A DNA stretch of 16,174 nt from Oscillospiraceae bacterium (GCA_902766215.1 CACXCV010000218.1:1-16174), one strand, 5' to 3'; shown: positions 1-7,889, counted from the first letter of the stretch. Notes: generated by a model from the letters alone, not told the origin. Made by a program: numbers and translations.

Positions 1-9
1 CAGAGACGC

Positions 10-38
10 TTGACTTTTGGGTGAAATTCCAATAAACT
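10..38 (+). promoter_or_regulatory. Candidate sigma-A promoter for mntP
   Basis: TTGACT at 10-15 and TAAACT at 33-38 are separated by 17 nt. The predicted leader is only about 45 nt, too short for the yybP-ykoY manganese riboswitch that often precedes mntP genes. TTGAC (10-14) and GTCAA (50-54) form a loose inverted repeat, but I do not recognise an MntR operator. Confidence 0.5.
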
Positions 39-89
39 AAATAAGTTATGTCAATATAAAAAAGGAACACAAGCAGGAGGCAATGCCGT

Positions 90-656
90 ATGTCGCTATT
101 CGATCTGTTTTTAATTGCAGTGGGGCTGTCGATGGATGCCTTCGCCGTGTCGATCTGCAAGGGTCTGGCGCTGAGAAAAATTCAGTTTAAGCACTGCGCC
201 ATCTGCGGCCTGTGGTTCGGCGGCTTTCAGGCGCTGATGCCGCTGATCGGCTATCTGGTGGGGTACAAGTTTCAGGATCTGGTCACGGGCTATGATCACT
301 GGATTGCCTTTGTGCTGCTGTCGCTGATCGGCGCGAACATGATCCGCGAGGCGCTGGGACACGACGACGAGGACGAGGCTGACCCGTCGCTGGGCGTGAA
401 GACCATGTTCCTCCTGGCGGTGGCCACCAGCATCGACGCGCTGGCGGTCGGCGTCAATTTCGCCTTTATCCCCGGCACCAACATTGTCGCGGCCGTCTGC
501 TTTATCGGCGCCACGACCTGCGTTCTGTCGATGATCGGCGTGAAGGTGGGCAATGTGTTCGGCGTGAAGTACAAATCCAAGGCCGAGCTGGCCGGCGGCG
601 CGATTTTGATCTTCCTGGGCATTAAAATCCTGCTGGAGCACCTGGGCGTGCTGTGA
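90..656 (+). CDS. mntP: Manganese efflux pump MntP
   Basis: This encodes an integral membrane protein of the MntP (YebN) family, which exports Mn(II) and protects cells from manganese excess. The 188-residue length is typical of the family. Six hydrophobic segments are evident, in two repeated halves. Each half carries the family signature around a membrane-embedded aspartate: LSMDAFAVSI with D16, and TSIDALAVGV with D116. An acidic loop (about residues 91-98, HDDEDEAD) lies between the halves. The ATG is preceded by GCAGGAGG at good spacing. The next gene follows after 35 nt, so the two are probably cotranscribed. No manganese riboswitch is visible upstream. The family assignment is secure; the substrate is inferred from characterised relatives. 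Confidence 0.95.
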   Translation: MSLFDLFLIAVGLSMDAFAVSICKGLALRKIQFKHCAICGLWFGGFQALMPLIGYLVGYKFQDLVTGYDHWIAFVLLSLIGANMIREALGHDDEDEADPSLGVKTMFLLAVATSIDALAVGVNFAFIPGTNIVAAVCFIGATTCVLSMIGVKVGNVFGVKYKSKAELAGGAILIFLGIKILLEHLGVL

Positions 657-691
657 TAGTACATCCACATCAATCAGGGGGGGAGAACGGC

Positions 692-1396
692 ATGAAAGCG
701 TTGGTCAGCGGTGGCTCCCGCGGCATCGGCGCGGCGGTCGTCCGCCGGTTGTGCGCCGATGGGGCGCAGGTCAGCTTTCTCTATGCGGCTGCAGAGGAAG
801 CGGCGCAGGCGCTGGCCCGTGAAACGGGCGCCAGCGCCATCCGCTGCGATGTGGCGGACGAGGCACAGGTGCGCGAGGCAGCGGCTTCCTGCGGCGCGAT
901 AGAGCAGCTGGTGCTTTGCGCCGGGATTGCGCACTATGGCCTGCTGCAGGACATGACCACGGCGCAGTGGCAGCGGCTGTTTGATGTCAACGTGACGGGG
1001 ATGTTCCACTGCATCCGTGCGGCGCTGCCGGGGATGCTGCACCGCCACAGCGGCAGCATCGTTACGCTGTCCTCCATGTGGGGACAGGTGGGCGCCTCGT
1101 GCGAGGCGGCCTATGCCGCCACCAAGGGTGCGGTGATTGCGCTGAGCCGGTCGCTGGCGCAGGAGCTTGGCCCGGCGGGGATCCGCGTCAACTGTGTGGC
1201 CCCCGGCGTGATTCAGACGGACATGATTGCCAACCTGGGGCCGGAGGATCGCGCTGCGCTGGCGGATGAAACCCCGCTGGAGCGGCTGGGTACGCCGGAC
1301 GAGGTAGCCGACGCAGTTGCGTTTCTGCTCAGTCCGCAGGCAGCGTTCATCACCGGGCAGGTGCTGGGCGTCAACGGCGGCTTTGTGATGGGGTAA
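692..1396 (+). CDS. SDR family NAD(P)-dependent oxidoreductase, possibly EF-P 5-aminopentanone reductase (YmfI-like)
   Basis: This is a classical short-chain dehydrogenase/reductase of 234 residues. Visible motifs are the Rossmann glycine loop SGGSRGIG (6-13), CAG (77-79), DVN with N100, the catalytic serine near 127-128, Y141 and K145 (YAATK), and the C-terminal NGG. The open frame extends upstream to a GTG at 653 that overlaps the mntP stop. The ATG at 692 is preferred because a purine-rich GGGGGGGAGA lies just upstream and the fold begins there. FabG-like ketoreductases share these motifs. However, the stretch WGQVGASCEAAY resembles the WGxVGASCE segment I recall from the Firmicutes YmfI/EfpI reductases that finish EF-P lysine modification. 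That subfamily call is tentative. The HAD gene follows 4 nt later, indicating an operon. Confidence 0.85.
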   Translation: MKALVSGGSRGIGAAVVRRLCADGAQVSFLYAAAEEAAQALARETGASAIRCDVADEAQVREAAASCGAIEQLVLCAGIAHYGLLQDMTTAQWQRLFDVNVTGMFHCIRAALPGMLHRHSGSIVTLSSMWGQVGASCEAAYAATKGAVIALSRSLAQELGPAGIRVNCVAPGVIQTDMIANLGPEDRAALADETPLERLGTPDEVADAVAFLLSPQAAFITGQVLGVNGGFVMG

Positions 1397-1400
1397 CAGG

Positions 1401-2072
1401 ATGCAGACGATCTTATTTGATCTGGACGATACGCTGCTGGACTTTCGCGCGGCAGAGCGGGCCGCCATTACCGTGACGCTCCGTGCGGCGGGGGTCGAGC
1501 CGACGCCGGAGACGATCCGGCGCTACAGCGAGATCAATGCCAGCCAGTGGCGCTTGCTGGAGCAGGGACAGATTACCCGCGAGACCCTGACGGTCCGGCG
1601 CTTTGAGCTGCTGTGTGGCGAGCTGGGCCTTGTCCGCGACTGCCAGCAGATACAGGCTGATTATGAACGGCAGCTGGGGCGGCAGGCCCAGCTGATCCCG
1701 GGAGCGCGGGAAGCGCTGGCTGCGCTTGCACCGTATTATGACCTCTATGCGGCGACCAACGGGACGGCGGCTGTGCAGGAAAGCCGCCTGGCGGCATCCG
1801 GTCTGCTGCCGTATTTCCGGGATGTGTTCATCTCGCAGCGCATTGGCTTTGACAAGCCGCAGCGGGAGTTTTTCGAGCGCTGCTTTGCACAGATCCCCGG
1901 CTTTCGCCGGAAGCAGACGATGCTGGTCGGCGACAGTCTCAGCTCTGACATCGCCGGTGGGCGGCAGGCGGGCATCTGCACCTGCTGGTACAATCCGTAC
2001 CGCCAGCAGGCCGGCGCAGTGCGGCCGGATTATGAAATCGCTTCGCTGGACGAGCTGGTTGCCCTGCTGTAA
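1401..2072 (+). CDS. YjjG family noncanonical pyrimidine nucleotidase (HAD hydrolase)
   Basis: This is a 223-residue haloacid dehalogenase superfamily phosphatase with an alpha-helical cap. Motif I is FDLDDT with nucleophile D7 and acid/base D9. Motif II is T119 in AATNGT. Motif III is K152 in FDKPQ. Motif IV is GDSLSSD with D178 and D183. The opening (LFDLDDTLLDF) and the cap layout match the YjjG family, which hydrolyses nucleoside 5'-monophosphates, particularly damaged or noncanonical pyrimidine nucleotides. The start lies 4 nt after the reductase stop, with GGGG about 7 nt before the ATG, consistent with translational coupling. A strong hairpin follows the stop. The substrate is inferred from the family only. 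Confidence 0.85.
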   Translation: MQTILFDLDDTLLDFRAAERAAITVTLRAAGVEPTPETIRRYSEINASQWRLLEQGQITRETLTVRRFELLCGELGLVRDCQQIQADYERQLGRQAQLIPGAREALAALAPYYDLYAATNGTAAVQESRLAASGLLPYFRDVFISQRIGFDKPQREFFERCFAQIPGFRRKQTMLVGDSLSSDIAGGRQAGICTCWYNPYRQQAGAVRPDYEIASLDELVALL

Positions 2073-2091
2073 GTCCCGCAAACAAACATCG

Positions 2092-2126
2092 CAGCGCCCC
2101 CGGCACCGATGGTGCCGGGGGCGCTG
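2092..2126. terminator. Bidirectional terminator hairpin between convergent genes
   Basis: A perfect 16-bp stem (2092-2107 with 2111-2126) encloses a 3-nt GAT loop. It sits between the stop of the + strand HAD gene and the stop of the - strand phosphatase. On the - strand it is followed by a moderately U-rich stretch (UGUUUGUUUG). On the + strand the downstream sequence is less U-rich. Confidence 0.8.
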
Positions 2127-2145
2127 ATTGCTGTTGATGGATGCG

Positions 2146-2922
2146 TTACAGACTGAACGGATCGGTGAAATAACCCGACTGGGACACCGGCTCGCCGTGC
2201 ATCAGCAGATGTGCCGTGTCGCCATAGCACTGAGCGCGGAAATAGGCCAAGCCGGGCTTGCGCTCCTCGGCGCCCAGCACGGTCACCGACGACGGCGGCA
2301 GGAACATCCCCTGCCACAGCAGCGGCGCGGCAATGTTCAGCACATGGCTCAAAACGGCGTCGATGGCGCCCAGATGGGCGAAAAACAGCAGCGTGACGTC
2401 TTTGGTTTCGTCCACCTCATAATACCGGTCTCTGCGGTGATAGCCATATTCTGCCAGAATGTCGTCGATGCCCTGACAGACCTTATCCCACTCGGCCCGG
2501 ACCACCTTGGGCTGGTAGGGAATCGCACCGGATTCAAAATCCTCACGGCGGAGCGGATACCCGGGCGGCAGGCCGCGGTCATAGCGCGGCGCGTCGGCCC
2601 ATTGCAGCGAGTCGAACAGCTGCGGCTCGGCGGTCCAGTCGTCCGGGAGATAGTCCCAGCCAATGGACGGGCGGCCGGTGACGGGGTTGGGCACCGTGAC
2701 ATAAAACTCCTGAAGCCAGGGACAGACCGTGGGCTGCATGGGGTGGTGCGCCAGCGTGGACCTGGCCGTGTCCTGCGCCCGCCCCAGCGGCGAGACATAG
2801 ATGTGGTCGATGGGCCAGCGCTGGGTGCGTTGGCCCAGATATTCGGCCTCGCGCCAGCCTTTTTCGGTCAGCGAATCGTGCGCATAGTCGGGCTCGGCGT
2901 GGCGGATGAAAATCAGTCGCAT
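2146..2922 (-). CDS. Histidine phosphatase family protein (phosphoglycerate mutase-like)
   Basis: This is a 258-residue member of the histidine phosphatase (branch 1, phosphoglycerate mutase-like) superfamily. The N-terminal FIRHAEPDY supplies the phospho-accepting H8 with R7. SPLGRAQDTA carries R48, the usual second arginine. E72 in LQEF is a candidate proton donor. H183 in FFAHLGAID is the second catalytic histidine. These residues indicate a working phosphatase or mutase. Cobalamin, sugar-phosphate and broad-specificity phosphatases share the fold, so the substrate cannot be named. The start is supported by GGAGG 6 nt upstream of the ATG. The gene follows asnB by 61 bp and has its own promoter in that gap, so it is probably transcribed independently at least in part. 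It is also convergent with the HAD gene. Confidence 0.85.
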   Translation of the reverse strand: MRLIFIRHAEPDYAHDSLTEKGWREAEYLGQRTQRWPIDHIYVSPLGRAQDTARSTLAHHPMQPTVCPWLQEFYVTVPNPVTGRPSIGWDYLPDDWTAEPQLFDSLQWADAPRYDRGLPPGYPLRREDFESGAIPYQPKVVRAEWDKVCQGIDDILAEYGYHRRDRYYEVDETKDVTLLFFAHLGAIDAVLSHVLNIAAPLLWQGMFLPPSSVTVLGAEERKPGLAYFRAQCYGDTAHLLMHGEPVSQSGYFTDPFSL

Positions 2923-2954
2923 AGGTACCTCCGAAGCGCTTGTTGTTTTTCCCT

Positions 2955-2983
2955 AGTATAGCAGGACGGAGGCCGTTTTGCAA
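2955..2983 (-). promoter_or_regulatory. Sigma-A promoter of the histidine phosphatase gene
   Basis: Read on the - strand, TTGCAA (2978-2983), a 17-nt spacer and TATACT (2955-2960) form a good promoter, with a TGC extended -10. The -35 box directly abuts the asnB stop codon. This gives the phosphatase its own start with a short leader. Confidence 0.65.
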
Positions 2984-4792
2984 TTACAGAATGCGCACGT
3001 GATAGGTTCGCAGCCAGTGTGCCATCTGCACAAAGTAGGCGATGGTCTGCGGCGTGGTCATCAGCTGGCCATACCATGGCAGCGAACGGTTTTCCTCCAG
3101 CAGCTGCGCCAGCGCTTCGGGCCGGCACAGCGTCAGCAGCGGTGAGGATGGGTCGTGCAGCTCCTGCCGCAGGCGCGCGGCCACAGCGTCCCGATAGGCC
3201 GGGTGCCAGGTCTTGGGGTAGGGACTCTTCTTCCGCTGAACAATTTCCGGCGGGAGAATGCCGCGCATGGCATAGCGCAGCAGTCCCTTCTCCCGCCCCT
3301 GATAGTCCTTATACGCCCAGGGAACCTGATACAGGTATTCGGCAATGCGCCGGTCGCAGAAGGGAACGCGCACCTCAAACCCGGACCACATGCTCATCCG
3401 GTCCTTGCGGTCCAGCAGCGTCTGCATAAACCACTGATAGTTCAGCATCACCATTTCCCGCATGCGGCGCTCCAGCGGGTCTGTGGTCTGCGAGTGGTCG
3501 GTGCGGTCCAGCGTCCACTGATACCACTGCCGGACATAGTCTTCCGGGCGCTGCTCCGTCTGCCATTCCGGGCGGAGAAATGTGGCGCGATAGCCCGTGG
3601 TCTGCGACCAGGGGAAGCCATTGACCGCGCGGACTTCCGGGTCACGGTACCAGGGGTAGCCGCCGAACAGCTCGTCGGCGCATTCGCCGGAAAGCCCTAC
3701 CGTGGCAAAGCCCTTCATGGCGCGGCAGAGCAGCAGCATCGAAGCGTCAACGTCGGCCATGCCCGGCAGATCGCGTGCCTCGGCGGCCTCATACAATGCC
3801 TCAACCAGCTCGCCGGGGTGCAGCTCAATCCGGTGGTGCTCCGAATGGAGATAGTCGGTCATGATGCCGATGAAGGCGTTGTCCGAGTTGGGCTGAAACT
3901 TGCCGGGAACAAAATACTGGTCGTTGTTTTCATAGTCTACCGAGAAGGTGCGCACGCCGCCCAGCACCCGGTTGGCGACGGAGGAAATGATGGACGAGTC
4001 CAGCCCGCCGGAGAGAAACGTACACACCGGCACGTCGGACACCAGCTGCCGCTCAATGGCGTCGGTGACCAGAAAGCGCACATGCTCGGCGCATTGCTCA
4101 AAGCTCTCGCCGGGGTTGCCATCGCGCAGGGTGAAATATTGCCGCGTGCGCAGCCCGCTGCCGTCAAACCAGGCGCATTGCCCGGGCAGCAGCTCGCTGA
4201 CGTCGCGGAACACACCGCTGCCGGGCGCGCGTCCCGGCCCCAGGAAAAACAGATCATAAAGCCCCTCCCGGGTGAGCTCCGGCTCGACAGCCGGGTGCTG
4301 CAGCAGCGCCTTCAGCTCCGAGCCGAAAATCAGACCCTGCCCGCGCCGGGCAAAGAACAGCGGCTTGACGCCGATGGGATCCCGCGCCAGAAACAGACGG
4401 CGGGCCGTTGCGTCCCACACGGCAAAGGCAAAGATGCCGTTGAGCCGGTCGCAGCAGTCCTCGCCCCACTGTAAAAAGGCGTGAAGCACGATCTCCGTGT
4501 CCGATCGGGTGTGAAAGTGATGCCCGCAGGCGGTCAGCTCCCTTCGCAGCTCCGGCGCGTTGTACAGCTCGCCGTTGTAGATCAGCGTGCAGCCGTCCGC
4601 CGCCATGGGCTGAATGCCGCCCTCAATGTCCACTACCGCCAGACGCCGGTGCATCAGCACGCAGTGCCGGTCATGCCAGCGACCGGCCTGATCCGGCCCG
4701 CGCCGCGCCAGGCACTGCTGCATCCCATCGTGCCACGGCTCAAATCCCTCGAAAATCCGGTCAAATGAAACCTCACCCGCAATGGCGCACAT
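2984..4792 (-). CDS. asnB: Asparagine synthase (glutamine-hydrolysing)
   Basis: This enzyme makes asparagine from aspartate, ATP and glutamine in the cytoplasm. The N-terminal class II glutamine amidotransferase domain (about 1-200) has nucleophile C2, R31 and G32 (RRGPD), N73-G74-E75 in YNGELYN, and D98. The C-terminal synthetase domain has the ATP PP-loop SGGLDSS at 261-267 and a later SGECADELFGGYPWY stretch. At 602 residues the length is normal. The frame stays open upstream to an ATG at 4831. However, the amidotransferase requires cysteine directly after the initiator methionine, so the ATG at 4792 is the start. Its binding site, GGGAGGGG, lies inside a long hairpin. No separate promoter is evident, and the gene follows fbp by 63 bp. 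Confidence 0.95.
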   Translation of the reverse strand: MCAIAGEVSFDRIFEGFEPWHDGMQQCLARRGPDQAGRWHDRHCVLMHRRLAVVDIEGGIQPMAADGCTLIYNGELYNAPELRRELTACGHHFHTRSDTEIVLHAFLQWGEDCCDRLNGIFAFAVWDATARRLFLARDPIGVKPLFFARRGQGLIFGSELKALLQHPAVEPELTREGLYDLFFLGPGRAPGSGVFRDVSELLPGQCAWFDGSGLRTRQYFTLRDGNPGESFEQCAEHVRFLVTDAIERQLVSDVPVCTFLSGGLDSSIISSVANRVLGGVRTFSVDYENNDQYFVPGKFQPNSDNAFIGIMTDYLHSEHHRIELHPGELVEALYEAAEARDLPGMADVDASMLLLCRAMKGFATVGLSGECADELFGGYPWYRDPEVRAVNGFPWSQTTGYRATFLRPEWQTEQRPEDYVRQWYQWTLDRTDHSQTTDPLERRMREMVMLNYQWFMQTLLDRKDRMSMWSGFEVRVPFCDRRIAEYLYQVPWAYKDYQGREKGLLRYAMRGILPPEIVQRKKSPYPKTWHPAYRDAVAARLRQELHDPSSPLLTLCRPEALAQLLEENRSLPWYGQLMTTPQTIAYFVQMAHWLRTYHVRIL

Positions 4793-4798
4793 AATGAA

Positions 4799-4846
4799 CC
4801 CCTCCCTGTTGCGATGCACCATTCTATGCATCTCAGCAGGGAGGGG
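4799..4846 (-). promoter_or_regulatory. Hairpin enclosing the asnB ribosome binding site
   Basis: On the - strand a 10-bp stem (4837-4846 with 4799-4808) surrounds a 4x4 internal loop and a further 6-bp stem (4827-4832 with 4813-4818), with an 8-nt apical loop. The asnB Shine-Dalgarno GGGAGGGG forms the 3' side of the lower stem. No U-tract follows; the sequence runs UUCAUUAUG into the start codon. A translational control element is therefore at least as likely as a terminator for fbp. Confidence 0.55.
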
Positions 4847-4855
4847 TGCGGCGCT

Positions 4856-6796
4856 TTATTGCGGCGTGCTGCCGCCCTGTTCATACCAGGCCAGCAGCTG
4901 GTGCAGCTCGCCGATCCGCTGGCGGTATTGGGCGCCCAGGCTGGTTTCCTCCACGGTAATCCGGTGAGGGAACAGCTCCACGGTGCGCATGGAGGTGGGC
5001 ATTCGTGCCGGGCGTGTGTCGGTTGACGGCTCAAAGGGCTGGTGAACGGCCAGCATCAGCTGCGTGGAATTGCGGATGAGCGTATAGCCGGCAATGCCGG
5101 TGGCGGCGTGGTAGCTCTTGCTGATGCCGCCATCGATGACCAGCAGCCGCCCGTTGGCCTTCACGGGGTCTTCGCCCCGTTTGACCGGCACATGGCCGTT
5201 GATAATCCTGCCGGCGGCAGGATCAAGACCAAAGTCTTCCAGCACCCGGGCAGCCATGTCTTCGTCGTGGCACAGCGTGTAATACGCATTGCGCGGCTCG
5301 GCAAACAGAGAGGAGTCGTTGGTGAAATAGCGCTCAAAGGTGGTCATTCGCTCGCGGCCGAACAGCGGTGAGCGCCGCCCGGCCCAGAGGTACCAGAACA
5401 GGTCGTGCGCGTGGCCCTCCGGGTGATAATAGCAGCGGCGCACGGCTCTGTCCAGCGCGTCCAGCAGCGCCCGGCCGGCGTAGCGCTCACCGTCCAATGT
5501 CAGCGCCGCCGGGCTGCCGTCCTCTTCCATGGGGATGCAGCCGTGAAACAGCAGCAGCCCGTCGGCAATGCGGTACATGCTGCCGTGCCGCACCATCCAG
5601 TCCAGGTGGCGGCGCAGGGGCGTGCTGTTGCGCAGCGATGCGCCCAGTCCCTCCAGCAGAGAAGCCTCCTCCGCTGTCAGCTGGTAGGGGTCACCGGAAA
5701 AGTCCACCGTGGGAAAGCGGCAGTCTGCCAGCGCTGCGTCACCCGCCGGGTGGTGCAGCATGCCGGCGGACAGATCGACCTTGTCCAGCAGCAGCCGGTG
5801 CTCCATCTGATATTCCGGCCGCCGGCGGATCAGCTGCCCTTCCAGCTTGAACAGCAGTATGGCCACAGCCTTGTGCATCCGGGCGGTCAGCTGGGGATCG
5901 ACAATGTCAAACCGGTTTTCGTCCAGCCGGTGGGGGAGAAAACGTACGCAGGGATCTTCGCCGTAAACCTCCTGGGCAAACATTGACAGGGGGCGAAGAT
6001 TCAGCCCATAGCCATCCTCCAGCAGGTCAAAGCAGTTATACCGCAGCGCAATTCGCAGCAGCGAGCAGAGGCAGAGCTGGCTGCCAGCCATGGCGCCCAT
6101 CCAGACCACGTCGTGATTGCCCCAGGTGAGGTCTACGTCCGGATAGCGCATCAGCTCATCCAGAATGCGGTCAGGGCGCGGCCCGCGGTCGAACACGTCG
6201 CCCAGAATGTGCAGCGAATCGACGGCGGAAAAGCGGATCAGCCGGCCCAGCTCGGCAATCATCCGCGGGGCCAGGTGCGTCTGCACGACGGAGTCGATGA
6301 CCTGGGAGAGGTAAGCGGTGCGGTCGGCGCCAAAGGTCAGCAGCAGCTCCTCTGTCATGGGCCGCAGTGCCGGATCCATGGCTTCCTGCAGCCGGCGCAG
6401 GGACTTTTTGTGCGCCGCTTCTCGGCAGAGCAGCACCAGCCGATGCAGCGTGAGCGTATACCACTCGTCATACTGCCCGGGCGCGGTCTGTTGCTTTTCC
6501 AGGCGGGGCAGAACCGTTTCGGGATAGTAAACCAACTCGGCCAGCGCGCTGCACTCCTGCTCGGGCAGCTGGGTCTGAAACAGCGTGTCCAGCTTTTCCT
6601 GGATGCTGCCGGCTCCGGAGCGCAGCAGGTGCAAAAACGCTTCGTGTTCCCCATGCAGGTCAGAAAAGAAATATTCGGTGCCCCTGGGGAGCCGCCCCAG
6701 GGCGGACAGACGACACAGCTCTGCTGCGGCGGCTTCGCGGGTGGGATACAGCTCGGCAAGCAGCTGCAGATGCTGCGGCGTGGCTTGGGTAGTCAT
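4856..6796 (-). CDS. fbp: Class III fructose-1,6-bisphosphatase
   Basis: This is the gluconeogenic phosphatase converting fructose 1,6-bisphosphate to fructose 6-phosphate. It belongs to the Firmicutes class III, built on a calcineurin-like metallophosphoesterase core. Metal-binding motifs are in order: SDLHGE (45-50), GDVFDRG (199-205) and GNHD (226-229). A long insertion separates the first two, as usual in this class. A later NGHVPV segment precedes the end of the catalytic core. The length of 646 residues is close to the Bacillus subtilis protein. The start is fixed by AGGAG about 9 nt before the ATG. It lies 62 bp downstream of dapA behind a hairpin. No clear promoter is visible, so some transcription may come through from dapA. 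Confidence 0.95.
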   Translation of the reverse strand: MTTQATPQHLQLLAELYPTREAAAAELCRLSALGRLPRGTEYFFSDLHGEHEAFLHLLRSGAGSIQEKLDTLFQTQLPEQECSALAELVYYPETVLPRLEKQQTAPGQYDEWYTLTLHRLVLLCREAAHKKSLRRLQEAMDPALRPMTEELLLTFGADRTAYLSQVIDSVVQTHLAPRMIAELGRLIRFSAVDSLHILGDVFDRGPRPDRILDELMRYPDVDLTWGNHDVVWMGAMAGSQLCLCSLLRIALRYNCFDLLEDGYGLNLRPLSMFAQEVYGEDPCVRFLPHRLDENRFDIVDPQLTARMHKAVAILLFKLEGQLIRRRPEYQMEHRLLLDKVDLSAGMLHHPAGDAALADCRFPTVDFSGDPYQLTAEEASLLEGLGASLRNSTPLRRHLDWMVRHGSMYRIADGLLLFHGCIPMEEDGSPAALTLDGERYAGRALLDALDRAVRRCYYHPEGHAHDLFWYLWAGRRSPLFGRERMTTFERYFTNDSSLFAEPRNAYYTLCHDEDMAARVLEDFGLDPAAGRIINGHVPVKRGEDPVKANGRLLVIDGGISKSYHAATGIAGYTLIRNSTQLMLAVHQPFEPSTDTRPARMPTSMRTVELFPHRITVEETSLGAQYRQRIGELHQLLAWYEQGGSTPQ

Positions 6797-6824
6797 GACG
6801 GATCAGCTCCTGTAAGAATGTGAA

Positions 6825-6851
6825 ATGCACCGCGGCATCGCCGCGGTGCAT
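6825..6851 (-). terminator. Hairpin after dapA
   Basis: A perfect 12-bp stem (6825-6836 with 6840-6851) with a 3-nt loop lies 7 nt beyond the dapA stop. On the - strand it is followed by UUCACAUUCUUA, only moderately U-rich. It may be a leaky terminator that lets some transcription reach fbp, whose ribosome binding site begins shortly after. Confidence 0.65.
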
Positions 6852-6858
6852 AAGTACA

Positions 6859-7749
6859 TCAGACGGGAAGACCCCACTGCCGCAGCTGCTGAAACAGCAC
6901 GGTGCGGTTCGGCTCCTGCATGGGAACCAACGGCAGGCGGAGATAATCCTCGCAATAGCCCATGGCGGACAGAGCCGCCTTGGCGGGGGCAGGGCTGGTT
7001 TCGGAGAACAGCGCCTTTACCAGCGGATAGAGCCGGCACTGCATCTCAGCCGCGCCGGCAATGTCGCCGGCAAAGAACCTGTCGCACATGGCGATGGTCT
7101 CCCGCGGGAGAATGTTGGACACCACGCTGACCACGCCCATGCCGCCCATGGCAAGCAGGGGGACGATGGTGGCGTCCTCGCCGGAATAGACGGCCAGGCG
7201 GTCGCCGACCAGCGCCATGGTGTGGACCAGCCGGTCAAAATCACCGCCGGCCTCTTTAATGGCCACGATCATGGGGTGATCGGCCAGCGCGGCATAGGTT
7301 TCCGGCTCGATCCGCACGCTGGTCCGCGACGGAACATTATAGAGAATCACCGGCTTCGTGGATGCGTCGGCAATGGCCTCATAGCTGCGGCGGATGCCCA
7401 GCTGCGTGGGCTTGTTATAGTATGGACTGACAACCAGAATTCCATCACAGCCAATGCTGCAGGCCTGCTTTGTCATCATAATGGCGTGCGCCGTGTCGTT
7501 CGACCCTGTGCCGGCGATGATTTTAGCCCGTCCGGCGCAGCGCTCCACAGCAAAGGACAGCACACGCAGATGTTCGTCATCGGTCAGGGTCGGCGCTTCG
7601 CCCGTGGTGGCACAGACGACCAGCGCGGGGATCCCGGCTTCCAGCTGAAAGTCGATCAGTGCTCCTAAATGCGCGTAGTCTACTCCGTCGGCGTTGGTCG
7701 GCGTGACCAGTGCGGTTGCGACGCCTTGAAACAAAAGAGGTTTTTTCAT
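6859..7749 (-). CDS. dapA: 4-hydroxy-tetrahydrodipicolinate synthase
   Basis: This enzyme condenses pyruvate with aspartate semialdehyde, the first committed step to diaminopimelate and lysine. It feeds peptidoglycan and, in spore formers, dipicolinate. The 296-residue TIM barrel shows TTGE (48-51) in the pyruvate-binding loop, YYNKP (110-114), YNVPSRT with catalytic Y137 (137-143) and the Schiff-base lysine K165 in IKEAGGD. The frame is open up to 7815. The ATG at 7749 is chosen because AAAGGAG lies about 9-10 nt upstream and MKKPLLFQGVATALVTP is the family's usual beginning. The gene has its own promoter. Sialate lyase relatives share the fold, but this motif set and context favour DapA. 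Confidence 0.93.
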   Translation of the reverse strand: MKKPLLFQGVATALVTPTNADGVDYAHLGALIDFQLEAGIPALVVCATTGEAPTLTDDEHLRVLSFAVERCAGRAKIIAGTGSNDTAHAIMMTKQACSIGCDGILVVSPYYNKPTQLGIRRSYEAIADASTKPVILYNVPSRTSVRIEPETYAALADHPMIVAIKEAGGDFDRLVHTMALVGDRLAVYSGEDATIVPLLAMGGMGVVSVVSNILPRETIAMCDRFFAGDIAGAAEMQCRLYPLVKALFSETSPAPAKAALSAMGYCEDYLRLPLVPMQEPNRTVLFQQLRQWGLPV

Positions 7750-7786
7750 TTCAGAGCAGCTCCTTTCACAGATGTAGTCTTCCGCT

Positions 7787-7815
7787 ATCATAGCATATTG
7801 GGACGGATGAAACAA
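7787..7815 (-). promoter_or_regulatory. Sigma-A promoter of dapA
   Basis: On the - strand, TTGTTT (7810-7815), a 17-nt spacer and TATGAT (7787-7792) form the promoter, with a TGC extended -10 motif. It lies between the terminator of the P-loop gene and the dapA ribosome binding site, so dapA starts a new transcript. Confidence 0.65.
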
Positions 7816-7838
7816 GTGAAATGTGCGGCAGACGATCC

Positions 7839-7878
7839 AAAAGAAAAAGCCTGCCGCAGTGCATAGCCTGCGGCAGGC
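7839..7878 (-). terminator. Intrinsic terminator of the P-loop gene
   Basis: An 11-bp perfect stem (7849-7859 with 7868-7878) with an 8-nt loop is followed on the - strand by UUUUUCUUUU. This is a canonical Rho-independent terminator. It begins 11 nt past the stop of the P-loop gene and insulates dapA. Confidence 0.9.
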
Positions 7879-7889
7879 GGAGGGGCAAG

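Noticed and set aside
1..89. Manganese (yybP-ykoY) riboswitch before mntP
   Set aside because: The available leader is too short and I see no paired elements of that class.
674..1468. 264-codon frame on the - strand opposite the reductase
   Set aside because: Arginine- and alanine-rich shadow of the SDR gene with no start signal.
3155..4474. 439-codon open frame on the + strand opposite asnB
   Set aside because: It is antisense to a gene with all catalytic motifs, and its product is a low-complexity, GC-driven shadow without recognisable domains.
4793..4831. Upstream in-frame starts that would extend AsnB by 13 residues
   Set aside because: They would bury the catalytic Cys2, and they lie within the hairpin before the Shine-Dalgarno.
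4793..4855. T-box leader upstream of asnB
   Set aside because: The gap is only 63 bp, with no room for a specifier stem and antiterminator.
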